A stretch of DNA of 64,000 nucleotides. It comes from Labilithrix sp. (GTDB lineage Bacteria > Myxococcota_A > Polyangia > Polyangiales > Polyangiaceae). The stretch is from positions 1-64,000 of the forward strand of contig JAHBWC010000041.1 in the NCBI GenBank assembly GCA_019637225.1, read 5' to 3'. The notes under the pieces are model-generated. The model was not told where the DNA came from and made no database searches. It saw only the letters and a list, made by a program, of their open reading frames with translations. The position numbers and the translations under genes were made by a program. This document shows positions 1 through 7,336 of this stretch, piece after piece (positions within the stretch are counted from its first letter, which is position 1; every line of letters starts with the position of its first letter).

Positions 1-744
1 CAGCAGCAGGGCTACAGCGCGCCCCCGCCGGCGCAGCCCCCGTACGGCGCGCCTCCCCAGCAGAGCGCTTACGCGTCCGCTCCGCCGCCGATGCAGCAGC
101 ACTTCTCGGCGCCGCCGCCGCAGCAGCAGCCGCCGTTCTCGTTCGGCTCGGCGCCTCCCCCGGCGGGCGGCGCGAACTCGCAGCCGCCGATCTTCGGCGC
201 CTTCTCCTCCGCTCCGCCGCCGCAGGGCGCGTCGGCGCCGCTCGACTACCCGCCCGGCGCGTTCGATCCGAACATCCCGCCTTCTCCGGGGGCGCCGCAG
301 GGGATCCAGTACCAGACGCCCGTCCTCGTCGACGTCACGCCGCGCGGGCTCGTCGTCGAGACCGCCGGCGGCTACACCGACACGATCATCCCGCGGAACT
401 CGAAGATCCCGTGCGAGCGCACGCGCCGCTTCGCGACCGGGCGCGACATGCAGACGACCGTCCGCGTGCGCGTCGCGCAGGGAGAGAGCCCGGCGTTCCC
501 GCAGAACACCTACCTCGGTGAGGTCGAGCTCTCCGGCCTCCGCCCCGCCCCGCGCGGCGAGGTCACGGTCGCGGTCACGTTCGAGGTCGACGCGGACGGC
601 ACGCTCCGCATCCGCGCGCGCGACGTCCAGACGGGCCAGGAGGCCCGCGCTACACTGCAGCTCGTCGGCGTCGCCGACGAGTCGTCGGTCGTCATGATGA
701 TCAACCGGTTCGCCAATCAGCCGGTGGTCGGCGGCTCGTCCTGA
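1..744 (+). CDS. Hsp70/DnaK-like protein, C-terminal part (5' end outside window)
   Basis: The frame is open from the first base, so the start lies upstream; 247 residues are visible. The first ~100 residues are low-complexity Q, P, A, S, G and F. From about nt 310 the sequence matches the Hsp70 substrate-binding beta-sandwich: LVDVTPRGLVVETAGG, then IIPRNSKIPCERTRRFAT, NTYLGEVELSGLRPAPRGE and VTFEVDADGTLRIRARD, all in DnaK order. The chaperone domain is therefore clear, while the long Q/P-rich stretch before it is not a normal DnaK linker. No alpha-helical lid follows the beta domain; the protein ends about 25 residues later. The ATPase domain is presumed upstream but cannot be seen. A J-domain gene starts 49 bp downstream on the same strand, a likely co-chaperone. 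Confidence 0.85.
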   Translation, partial: QQQGYSAPPPAQPPYGAPPQQSAYASAPPPMQQHFSAPPPQQQPPFSFGSAPPPAGGANSQPPIFGAFSSAPPPQGASAPLDYPPGAFDPNIPPSPGAPQGIQYQTPVLVDVTPRGLVVETAGGYTDTIIPRNSKIPCERTRRFATGRDMQTTVRVRVAQGESPAFPQNTYLGEVELSGLRPAPRGEVTVAVTFEVDADGTLRIRARDVQTGQEARATLQLVGVADESSVVMMINRFANQPVVGGSS

Positions 745-792
745 TCGGCTTCCTAGATCCCCCCCAACCACGGACGTACTGAGGCAGACGGG

Positions 793-1356
793 ATGGACGG
801 TCTTGCGTTGAGGCAGTGGCTCGCCGCGCTCGACTCGATCTCCTACTACGACCTCTTCCGCGCGCCCCCGAAGGCGACGCACGACGAGCTTCGCGCCGCG
901 TTCCACGCGTTCGCCGAGACGTTCCACCCGGACACCCACCGGTGGCGCCATCCGAACGAGCAGGCCGCGATCGGGCGCATCTACCGGCGCGGGACCGAGG
1001 CGTGGCGCGTGCTCTCCGATCCGACGCTCCGGGCACGCTACGACGAAGCGGTCGCGAACGGGATCCTCCGCCCCGAGAACCTCGTCGTCGAGATGGACTC
1101 CCCTCGCTCGCTCGCTCCGCCTTCGGCGGCGGGCGGCGGACGGCTCATCGACAAGGTCCGCTCGCCCGGCGCGCGCCCCTTCGTGCTGCGCGCGGAGGAG
1201 CTGATGAAGAAGGGCGACCCCAAGCAGGCCAAGATCCAGCTCGTGATGGCGCTCCACATGGACAGGGGCAACGCCGCGCTCGAGGCCTTCGGCAAGCAGC
1301 TCGACGAGGCGATCGCGGCGAAGGCCGAAGAGGACAAGAAGAACTGGAAGAAGTAG
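793..1356 (+). CDS. J-domain (DnaJ-like) co-chaperone
   Basis: 187 aa. Residues ~18-80 form a J domain: SYYDLFRAP, then the invariant HPD at residues 45-47 (FHPDTH), then RRGTEAWRVLSDPTLRARYDEA, the usual helix III/IV end. The C-terminal half has no DnaJ zinc-finger or G/F region. It instead contains a Lys-rich helical stretch (AEELMKKGDPKQAKIQLVMAL) that resembles one TPR-like unit. J proteins stimulate Hsp70 ATPase through HPD, and the gene follows an Hsp70-like gene, so a dedicated partnership is inferred. The ATG at 793 leaves a 48-bp intergenic gap. Confidence 0.85.
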   Translation: MDGLALRQWLAALDSISYYDLFRAPPKATHDELRAAFHAFAETFHPDTHRWRHPNEQAAIGRIYRRGTEAWRVLSDPTLRARYDEAVANGILRPENLVVEMDSPRSLAPPSAAGGGRLIDKVRSPGARPFVLRAEELMKKGDPKQAKIQLVMALHMDRGNAALEAFGKQLDEAIAAKAEEDKKNWKK

Positions 1357-1504
1357 GCCGCGGGAATCAACCCGCGAGCTCCGCTGTCCGCACTCCCGCG
1401 AGCGGAGGCGTGCCTTGCAGACGAGGCACGGCGACCCCCTCGCGCCTGGGAGGTGTCGGTTGGCCGCTAACCCTGACTCACCCTCACGTGCTAACGTGCC
1501 GGCC

Positions 1505-2245
1505 GTGACCACGGCCAGTGCACGCAAGCGCAGCGCAGCCGGCGGAGGCGCGCTCTTCTACGCGCTGCTCGCGACGTCGACCGTCCTCGTCCTGGCGACG
1601 ATCTACGTCGTGTTCCTCCGCGCGCCGATCGAAGCGCGGATGGGGATCGTCCAGAAGATCTTCTACTTCCACGTCCCCAGCGCCTACTCGATGTACATCG
1701 GCGCGACCGCCTGCTTCGTCGGATCGGTCGGCTACCTGCTCAAGCCGTCGGACCGCTGGGACGCGCTCGCGCGCGCCGGGGCCGAGCTCTCGATCGTGAT
1801 GGGCTTCATCGTCCTCGTCACCGGGCCCCTCTGGGCGGCGAAGGCGTGGGGCTACTACTGGACCTGGGATCCGCGCCTCACCACGGCGCTCCTCTCGTGG
1901 CTCATCTACGTCGCCTACCAGGTGTTGCGCGCGTTCTCCGGCGACGGCGCGGGCGAGCGGAAGTTCGCCGCCGCGCTGGGCATCCTCGGCGCGGCCAACC
2001 TCCCCATCATCCACTTCAGCGTCCAGAAGTGGGGCGGCCAGCACCCCACCGTCGTCACGGGCAAGGGCGGCGGCCTGCAGCACCCCGACATGAAGCTCGC
2101 GTTCGCGCTCGCGATGACGGCGTTCACCGTCTTCGCGATCACGATGCTCTACGCGCGCGTGCGGCTCGAGCTCGTCAAGAGCCGCCTCGTCCGCGCCGAA
2201 GAGGACGCCATCGACCTCGGCCTCGACGACCGAGCGGAGGCATGA
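1505..2245 (+). CDS. ccmC: Cytochrome c biogenesis heme-handling protein CcmC
   Basis: About 246 aa with six predicted membrane segments. The tryptophan-rich heme-handling motif WGYYWTWDPRLT is present (CcmC/CcmF/CcsA superfamily). It is flanked by histidines in FYFHVPSAYSMY and NLPIIHFSVQKWGGQHP, matching the two external heme-ligand His of CcmC. Length fits CcmC (~245 aa). CcmC loads heme onto CcmE for cytochrome c maturation in the inner membrane. GTG at 1505 is chosen because it gives a normal short N-terminus before the first membrane segment. A TTG at 1415 with a GGAGG upstream would add 30 non-membrane residues and cannot be excluded. The stop overlaps the next start (ATGA at 2242). 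Confidence 0.85.
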   Translation: MTTASARKRSAAGGGALFYALLATSTVLVLATIYVVFLRAPIEARMGIVQKIFYFHVPSAYSMYIGATACFVGSVGYLLKPSDRWDALARAGAELSIVMGFIVLVTGPLWAAKAWGYYWTWDPRLTTALLSWLIYVAYQVLRAFSGDGAGERKFAAALGILGAANLPIIHFSVQKWGGQHPTVVTGKGGGLQHPDMKLAFALAMTAFTVFAITMLYARVRLELVKSRLVRAEEDAIDLGLDDRAEA

Positions 2246-2532
2246 TGCACACTTCGACGACTCAGCCCACCGCCGACGATCGCGCGACCGAGTTCCAGGC
2301 GGTCGACGGGACCGGCGAGCAGTTCAGCGGCTACACGCTGCTGGTCGAGGCCTACGCCGCGATCTGGCTCATCCTCTTCGTCTGGCTCGTCTTCATCTGG
2401 CGCAAGCAGGCCGACCTCGCCGCCCGCGTCGAGGGGCTCGAGGGCGCGCTCACGCGGGCCGAGCAGAAGGCCACCGCCGGCAAGAGCACGCCGAAGAAGA
2501 CCGCCGAGGCCGAAGAGGAGTCGACGGCTTGA
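2242..2532 (+). CDS. CcmD-like single-span membrane protein
   Basis: 96 aa, starting at an ATGA overlap with ccmC. One transmembrane helix (residues ~32-50, AAIWLILFVWLVFIW) follows a Tyr-rich start (GYTLLVEAYA). A charged cytoplasmic helix RKQADLAARVEGLEGAL comes next, then a Lys/Glu-rich tail. Size, topology and position directly after ccmC are those of CcmD, which holds CcmC in the heme-export complex. CcmD is poorly conserved in sequence, so the call rests on synteny and architecture. The helix is coiled-coil-like and the tail is longer than in classical CcmD (~70 aa). Confidence 0.65.
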   Translation: MMHTSTTQPTADDRATEFQAVDGTGEQFSGYTLLVEAYAAIWLILFVWLVFIWRKQADLAARVEGLEGALTRAEQKATAGKSTPKKTAEAEEESTA

Positions 2533-2666
2533 TCGGTCTGCCCGGGCCCGAGCACTTCGTCTTCATCCCCGGCGTCCTTCTCATCGGGATCACGCTCGGC
2601 TGGATGCTCGGCGCCCGCTCGGCGCGCGCGCAGATCGAGACGAAGCGCCGCCGCGCGCGCGAGTAG
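2529..2666 (+). CDS. 45-aa membrane protein downstream of ccmCD
   Basis: A TTG start overlaps the previous stop (TTGA at 2529). It encodes 45 residues: a hydrophobic helix (FVFIPGVLLIGITLGWMLG) followed by a basic tail ending KRRRARE. The overlap means translation could be coupled to the ccmD-like gene. Codon third positions are GC-rich like neighbouring genes. No family is recognised. A single-span, positive-inside microprotein of the cytochrome c maturation operon is inferred. It could be a chance ORF, but a hydrophobic helix followed by a basic anchor with exact stop-start coupling argues against that. Confidence 0.5.
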   Translation: MIGLPGPEHFVFIPGVLLIGITLGWMLGARSARAQIETKRRRARE

Positions 2667-2717
2667 CGCGACGCGGCCGTTGCCGGCGAGCGAGGGGCGC
2701 TCTACCCTCTGTCGCCC

Positions 2718-3860
2718 ATGATCGACTTCGAGCTCACCGAAGAGCAACGCGCCCTCATCGACGCCGCCCGCCGCTTCGCGCGGGAGAAGATCATCCCGGT
2801 CGCCGCCGAGGCGGATCGAAAGAGCGAGTTCCCGCGCGAGGTCTTCCACGAGGCGTGGAAGCTCGGCCTGGCGAACTGCACGCTACCGGCCGAGTACGGC
2901 GGCCCCGGGCTCTCCGACCTCGAGTCCGTCCTCGTGACCGAGGAGCTCGCCTACGGCTGCAGCGGCATCCAGACGAGCATCACGGCGAACACGCTCGGCC
3001 TGACGCCGATCAAGCTCGCCGGGAGCGAAGAGCAGAAGAAGAAGTACTTCGGCTGGCTCATGAGCGAGCCCACGTGGGTGAGCTACGCGACGACCGAGCC
3101 CGGCGCGGGCAGCGACGTCGCCGGGATGCAGACGCGCGCGGTCAAGCAGGCCGACGGCGGCTACGTGCTCAACGGCACCAAGGCGTGGATCACGAACGCG
3201 AACCTCTCGAGCTTCTACGTCATCTTCGCGACGGAGAACCCCGAGCTGAAGCACAAGGGCATCGGCGCCTTCATCGTGCACCGCGACGCCCCAGGCCTCA
3301 GCATCGGCAAGCACGAGGACAAGCTCGGTCAGCGCGCCAGCGACACGGCCCAGGTGATGCTCGACGGCGTCCACGTCCCCGCCGCGCAGGTCCTCGCGCC
3401 GCCCGGCCACGGCTTCAAGCTCGCGATGGAGACCTTCAACCAGACGCGCCCCGACATCGGCGGCATCGCGTGCGGGATCATGCGGCGCGCGCTCGACGAG
3501 AGCGTCGCTTACGCGAAGGAGCGCAAGGCCTTCGGCACGGCGATCGCGAACCACCAGCTCGTCCAGGCGATGCTCGCCGAGATGGCGATCCGCCTCCACG
3601 CGACGCGCCTGCTCGTGCACAAGGCGGCCTGGAGCCTCGACAAGGGGATCCGCGATCCGCTCACGTCCGCGTGCGCGAAGGCCTACGGGGCCGACGCGGC
3701 GATGCAGTCGGCGATCGACGCCGTGCAGGTCTTTGGCGGCAACGGCTACGTCAAGGAGTACCCCGTCGAGAAGCTCATGCGCGACGCGAAGATCCTCCAG
3801 ATCTACGAAGGCACCGCGCAGATCCAGCGCATCGTCATCGCAAAGCAGCTGCTCGCGTGA
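2718..3860 (+). CDS. Acyl-CoA dehydrogenase
   Basis: 380 aa, the usual full length. The N-terminal helical domain begins MIDFELTEEQRALIDAARRF. The FAD-binding middle domain has YATTEPGAGSDVAGMQTRA and LNGTKAWITNAN. The C-terminal domain carries QVFGGNGYVKEYPVEKLMRD and then QIYEGTAQIQR, in which E364 is the expected catalytic base of the short/medium-chain family. It catalyses alpha,beta-dehydrogenation of acyl-CoA with electron-transfer flavoprotein as acceptor. Chain-length preference cannot be told from the sequence. The stop overlaps the next GTG start (GTGA, 3857). Confidence 0.93.
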   Translation: MIDFELTEEQRALIDAARRFAREKIIPVAAEADRKSEFPREVFHEAWKLGLANCTLPAEYGGPGLSDLESVLVTEELAYGCSGIQTSITANTLGLTPIKLAGSEEQKKKYFGWLMSEPTWVSYATTEPGAGSDVAGMQTRAVKQADGGYVLNGTKAWITNANLSSFYVIFATENPELKHKGIGAFIVHRDAPGLSIGKHEDKLGQRASDTAQVMLDGVHVPAAQVLAPPGHGFKLAMETFNQTRPDIGGIACGIMRRALDESVAYAKERKAFGTAIANHQLVQAMLAEMAIRLHATRLLVHKAAWSLDKGIRDPLTSACAKAYGADAAMQSAIDAVQVFGGNGYVKEYPVEKLMRDAKILQIYEGTAQIQRIVIAKQLLA

Positions 3861-4405
3861 CAGGGCCGCGCGGGCGCGCGTTCGTCGCGCTCGTCCTCTC
3901 GCTGTCGGCTTGCTCGCTGTCGGGCTGCTCTCCGTCGCCGCGCGACGTCGTCCCCGAGTCGCGCGACGTCCGCGTGACGCCGGACGCCGGCGGCGACGCC
4001 TACGTGCACGTGGCGCGGCGCCCGCACGGCGTCGTGGCCCTCGCGGAGGCGCGGCGCATGACGGACGACGAGGCGCGCGCGATCGTCGAGCGGATCGCCG
4101 ACGAGCTCGAGCGGTGCGCGACGAGCCTCGAGGCCGAGGGGATGCTCGTGGAGGGCGCGGCGCGCGTCGTCGCCGTCGCCGGCCCGAACGGCACGCCTGC
4201 GCTCAACGTCCGGCTCGCGCCGGGCGACGCCGTCGCGCAAAACGCCCTGATTTGCCTCGTCGCTCCGGTGCGCGCGACGTCACTCCCGCCGCCGACCGCC
4301 GGCGGCACGCCTGGGCTCGCGATCGAGGCGACGTGGGGGCCCGCGCGCCCTTCGAGTCCCCCGCCCGCACCTGGCGCCGACGTGGATGCGGGTAGGCCTC
4401 TGTAG
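3857..4405 (+). CDS. Lipoprotein of unknown function
   Basis: 182 aa, starting at a GTGA overlap with the acyl-CoA dehydrogenase stop. A signal peptide with lipobox-like sites (LSAC, LSGC at residues ~17-24) predicts an outer-membrane or periplasmic lipoprotein. The mature part has one helical region (MTDDEARAIVERIADELERC) and two further Cys. It ends in a Pro/Ala/Gly-rich tail. No catalytic motif or family is recognised. Coupling to a beta-oxidation enzyme may be only transcriptional. Confidence 0.65.
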   Translation: MTGPRGRAFVALVLSLSACSLSGCSPSPRDVVPESRDVRVTPDAGGDAYVHVARRPHGVVALAEARRMTDDEARAIVERIADELERCATSLEAEGMLVEGAARVVAVAGPNGTPALNVRLAPGDAVAQNALICLVAPVRATSLPPPTAGGTPGLAIEATWGPARPSSPPPAPGADVDAGRPL

Positions 4406-4689
4406 CGAACAATTCCATCCTCGCTACAGCCCGGGCGATCCGCCAAAGTTCCGCCAGCACTGCGCTTTTACACCTGCCAGCGCTCGCGCCGATCGCCAAG
4501 CACGCGACACGACTGGGTAATCGCCGACCACGGTCCAACTTGATCCATGCGCGTGCTTTCCGCGCGGGCAACGGCCCGTTTCCGAGAGGAGCATTGTTCG
4601 GATAGGCGCCGGCGGGCACAACCCTGCTCGCGATCGTGTGCGGGGTACACGCGTTCGTGACGGCTATCGCTGAATAGCGGAGGAGCAGT
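4406..4689. other. Intergenic region, no gene seen
   Basis: 284 bp between two plus-strand genes, with lower GC than its surroundings. A 65-codon minus-strand frame exists (4424-4621) but has no ribosome site and no recognisable product. The region probably carries the promoter of the downstream metalloprotease gene; no convincing -35/-10 pair was identified. Confidence 0.4.
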
Positions 4690-6315
4690 ATGCGCGCATC
4701 GATCGGACTTGGTCTCGTCTCCATCCTCGGCCTCGTCGCCTGTGCCGCCGCCGGCGGCGACACGGCAGCCAACGTCCACGAGGACCCAGCGCCCGGAGGC
4801 GAGGTCGGCTCGTCGACCGATTCGACCGATACCGCGCCGCCGCCGGAGGCGCCTCCGGAGCCGGCGAAGCCGACCGAGGAGCCTCCGCGGCCCCTCGTCC
4901 GCGGGATCGCGATCAACGAGGTCGCGATGTTCCAGGCGGTGAAGGTGCCCGTGATGAAGGCCGGCGCGGCCGTCGACGCCTCGTCGCGCAAGGCGCCCGT
5001 CGTCGCCAAGCGCACCGGCATGCTCCGCGTGTACGTCGCGCCGGGGGCCGGCTGGAAGCCGCGCGACGTCACCGCCGAGCTCCGCCTCGTGGCCGGCGAC
5101 GGGCACAAGCTCCCCGTCGTCCGCGACACGAAGATGATCCTCGCCGACTCGAAGGAAGAAGACCCGACGTCGACGTTCAACCTCGAGATCCCGGGCGAGA
5201 GCCTCCCGGCCGGCGTGACCTACCAGGTGGCGCTCACCGCTCCGGACGGCGAGGATCCGACGCAGGCTCACGAGAGCGACAGCCGCTATCCGAAGGACGG
5301 CAGCTTCGAGTCCCTCGGCGCCGAGACGTCCGGCAAGCTCCGGGTCGTCCTCGTCCCCATCAAGTACGACGCCGACGGATCGGGACGCGTCCCGGCGGTC
5401 GGCCCGACGGAGCTCGAGCTCTACCGGAAGACGATGATGCGCCTCTACCCGACCTCCGACGTCGAGGTGAAGGCGCGCGCTCCGTACTCGTGGACGACGC
5501 AGATCTCGTCGAACGGCGGCGGCTTCTCGCAGGTGCTCCGCGCCGTCACTCAGATCCGGCAGGAAGACCAGGTCGAAAAGGACGTCTACTACTACGGCCT
5601 GCTCACGCCGCGCGACTCGATGAGCGCGTACTGCCAGGGAGGCTGCGTCACGGGGCTCAGCACCGTCGTCGACAACCCCACCGCGGCGGGCATGCGCGCG
5701 AGCGTCGGCATCGGCTTCGCCAACACGGAGTCGGCCAACACGATGGCGCACGAGATCGGTCACGCCCACGGCCGCGCCCACGCGCCGTGCGGCGGCCCGC
5801 AGGGCGTCGACCCGCGGTACCCGTACCAGGGCGGCTCGATCGGCACCTGGGGCTACGACATCTTCTCGAAGGCGCTCATCTCGCCGGCGAAGGGTCGCGA
5901 CATGATGGGCTACTGCCGCAACGAGTGGGTCAGCGACTACACGTACAACGCGCTCTTCCAGCGCGTCGCGGCGATCAGCGTCGAGAAGAAGGTCGCGAAC
6001 CCCATGTCGTCTCCGCCGTCGGCCGCGGTGAAGCAGGCCGCGCGCTACCGCGTCGCCACCGTCGGCGACGCGGGCGAGCTCGCCTGGGACGGGGACATCG
6101 ACTTCGCCTCCGAGGACGAGCTCGACGGCGCCGACGTCCGCCAGGCGACGTTCTACGCGGAGTCGGGCGCCGAGGTGACGAGCCGCGCGGCGAAGTTCTT
6201 CGCGTTCGATCACCTCCCCGGCGGGTTCGTCTTCGTCCCGAAGGACGCCGCGCTCGAAGCGGCGCGCTGGAAGGCGATCGCCGTCGAGGGCTTCGCCAAG
6301 AAGCTCGCGCGCTGA
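4690..6315 (+). CDS. Zinc metalloprotease lipoprotein (HExxHxxGRxHAPC)
   Basis: 541 aa. A strong ribosome site (GGAGG) precedes the ATG at 4690. The signal peptide ends in a lipobox (GLVAC), followed by a Glu/Pro/Thr-rich linker to residue ~75. The zinc motif is HEIGHAHGRAHAPCGG: H354 and H358 as ligands, E355 as catalytic base, and a third His within a GRxHAPC extension, the metzincin-like form of the motif. Upstream of it is a ~280-residue beta-rich region. The C-terminal ~120 residues form another beta-rich domain. It is predicted to be a secreted, membrane-anchored endopeptidase; the substrate is unknown. A hairpin follows (6382-6413). Confidence 0.8.
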   Translation: MRASIGLGLVSILGLVACAAAGGDTAANVHEDPAPGGEVGSSTDSTDTAPPPEAPPEPAKPTEEPPRPLVRGIAINEVAMFQAVKVPVMKAGAAVDASSRKAPVVAKRTGMLRVYVAPGAGWKPRDVTAELRLVAGDGHKLPVVRDTKMILADSKEEDPTSTFNLEIPGESLPAGVTYQVALTAPDGEDPTQAHESDSRYPKDGSFESLGAETSGKLRVVLVPIKYDADGSGRVPAVGPTELELYRKTMMRLYPTSDVEVKARAPYSWTTQISSNGGGFSQVLRAVTQIRQEDQVEKDVYYYGLLTPRDSMSAYCQGGCVTGLSTVVDNPTAAGMRASVGIGFANTESANTMAHEIGHAHGRAHAPCGGPQGVDPRYPYQGGSIGTWGYDIFSKALISPAKGRDMMGYCRNEWVSDYTYNALFQRVAAISVEKKVANPMSSPPSAAVKQAARYRVATVGDAGELAWDGDIDFASEDELDGADVRQATFYAESGAEVTSRAAKFFAFDHLPGGFVFVPKDAALEAARWKAIAVEGFAKKLAR

Positions 6316-6381
6316 TCCGCGCCCTCGTCCTCCGTCGCGCGCCGGTGCACGATGACCGCGCGCGACGGCGACGAGACTACG

Positions 6382-6413
6382 GCGACGAGCTCGCCTACGA
6401 GCGAGCTCGTCGC
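6382..6413. terminator. Perfect 13-bp hairpin between convergent genes
   Basis: GCGACGAGCTCGC (6382-6394), loop CTACGA, then its exact complement GCGAGCTCGTCGC (6401-6413). It lies in the 103-bp gap between the convergent genes ending at 6315 (+) and 6419 (-). No T tract follows on either strand. It is most likely a bidirectional transcription stop or RNA-end stabiliser. Confidence 0.6.
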
Positions 6414-6418
6414 GATCG

Positions 6419-7336
6419 TCAGAACGTCGTCCCGATCGAAGCGCGCCAGAAGAGGCCGCTCAGGGCGAGGCTCCGGAGGTTCGTGTTCTCGTCGCTGCCG
6501 AGGAGATCCTTCTCGTCGCGGCCTGGGTTCCCGCGGAGCGGCGCGTTCGTCGTGACCGAGTAGCCGATCTCGGGCGTCACCCAGAAGCGGACCGACCGCT
6601 TGTCCATGTGCTGCCGGGGACCGAGGAGGATCGACGCGCCGACGCTCGCGTCCGCGGAGAACGCCCAGCCCGTCGCGGAGAGCTCGTTCGGCGCGGACGG
6701 ATCCTCGACCGTCGCCATGGCCGCGACGGCGCCGGGAGAGACCTTGCCGAAGAGCGCGAGGCCCGGCGACCAGTGCCAGCGGCCCTCGATGGGCACGTAG
6801 AGGCGATGCGTCGTCAGCGACGCGTCGAAGCCGCGGACCTTGTCCGAGCGACCGCCAACGTCCCACCCGACGCCCGCGCCGAGCACGAGCTTGCCCACGG
6901 ACAAGAGCGGGTAGGTCCCGTCGATCGAGAACTGCGGGAGCACGTCGTTCGACGCGAACGTGTCGAAGCCGCGGCTCGGCACGTAGCCGATCCGGAGGCC
7001 CATGTTGATGCGGATGAGGTCATGGCGCGGAGGCCCTTCGATCGCGGCGCGATCGGCCGGCGGGCGCTCGGCCGGCGTCGGGTTCGCGTAGATGACGGCG
7101 ACCCCGGGCTCGGCCTCGCGGACGCCCGCGACGTCGCCGGTGGCCTGCGCGGAGGAAGCGCCGCGGTCCACCCCTCGGCGAGGGGCGCTCGCCTCGGCGG
7201 GCGGCGCGTCGGCGGCCTCGCCGCCTGCTGCGGGCGGCTCGGGGGCCGGCTGCGCGTACGCGGGCGACGACCACGCCGCGAGGAGCGCGAGGGAAGAAAC
7301 CGCTCGCGCGACGGTGACGAACGACGAGCGCTTCAT
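6419..7336 (-). CDS. Outer-membrane beta-barrel-like protein
   Basis: 305 aa. A signal peptide (VSSLALLAAWSSPAYAQ) is followed by ~75 residues rich in Pro, Ala, Glu and Gly. A region of alternating hydrophobic/polar strands then has aromatic ends (RINMGLRIGYVPSRGF, LVLGAGVGWDVGG, RLYVPIEGRWHW, FWVTPEIGYSV). It ends in FWRASIGTTF, a terminal Phe strand typical of outer-membrane barrels. It is the last gene of a three-gene operon with ATGA overlaps (7333-7336), after two propeller-like lipoproteins. An outer-membrane location is inferred; the ligand is unknown. Confidence 0.7.
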   Translation of the reverse strand: MKRSSFVTVARAVSSLALLAAWSSPAYAQPAPEPPAAGGEAADAPPAEASAPRRGVDRGASSAQATGDVAGVREAEPGVAVIYANPTPAERPPADRAAIEGPPRHDLIRINMGLRIGYVPSRGFDTFASNDVLPQFSIDGTYPLLSVGKLVLGAGVGWDVGGRSDKVRGFDASLTTHRLYVPIEGRWHWSPGLALFGKVSPGAVAAMATVEDPSAPNELSATGWAFSADASVGASILLGPRQHMDKRSVRFWVTPEIGYSVTTNAPLRGNPGRDEKDLLGSDENTNLRSLALSGLFWRASIGTTF

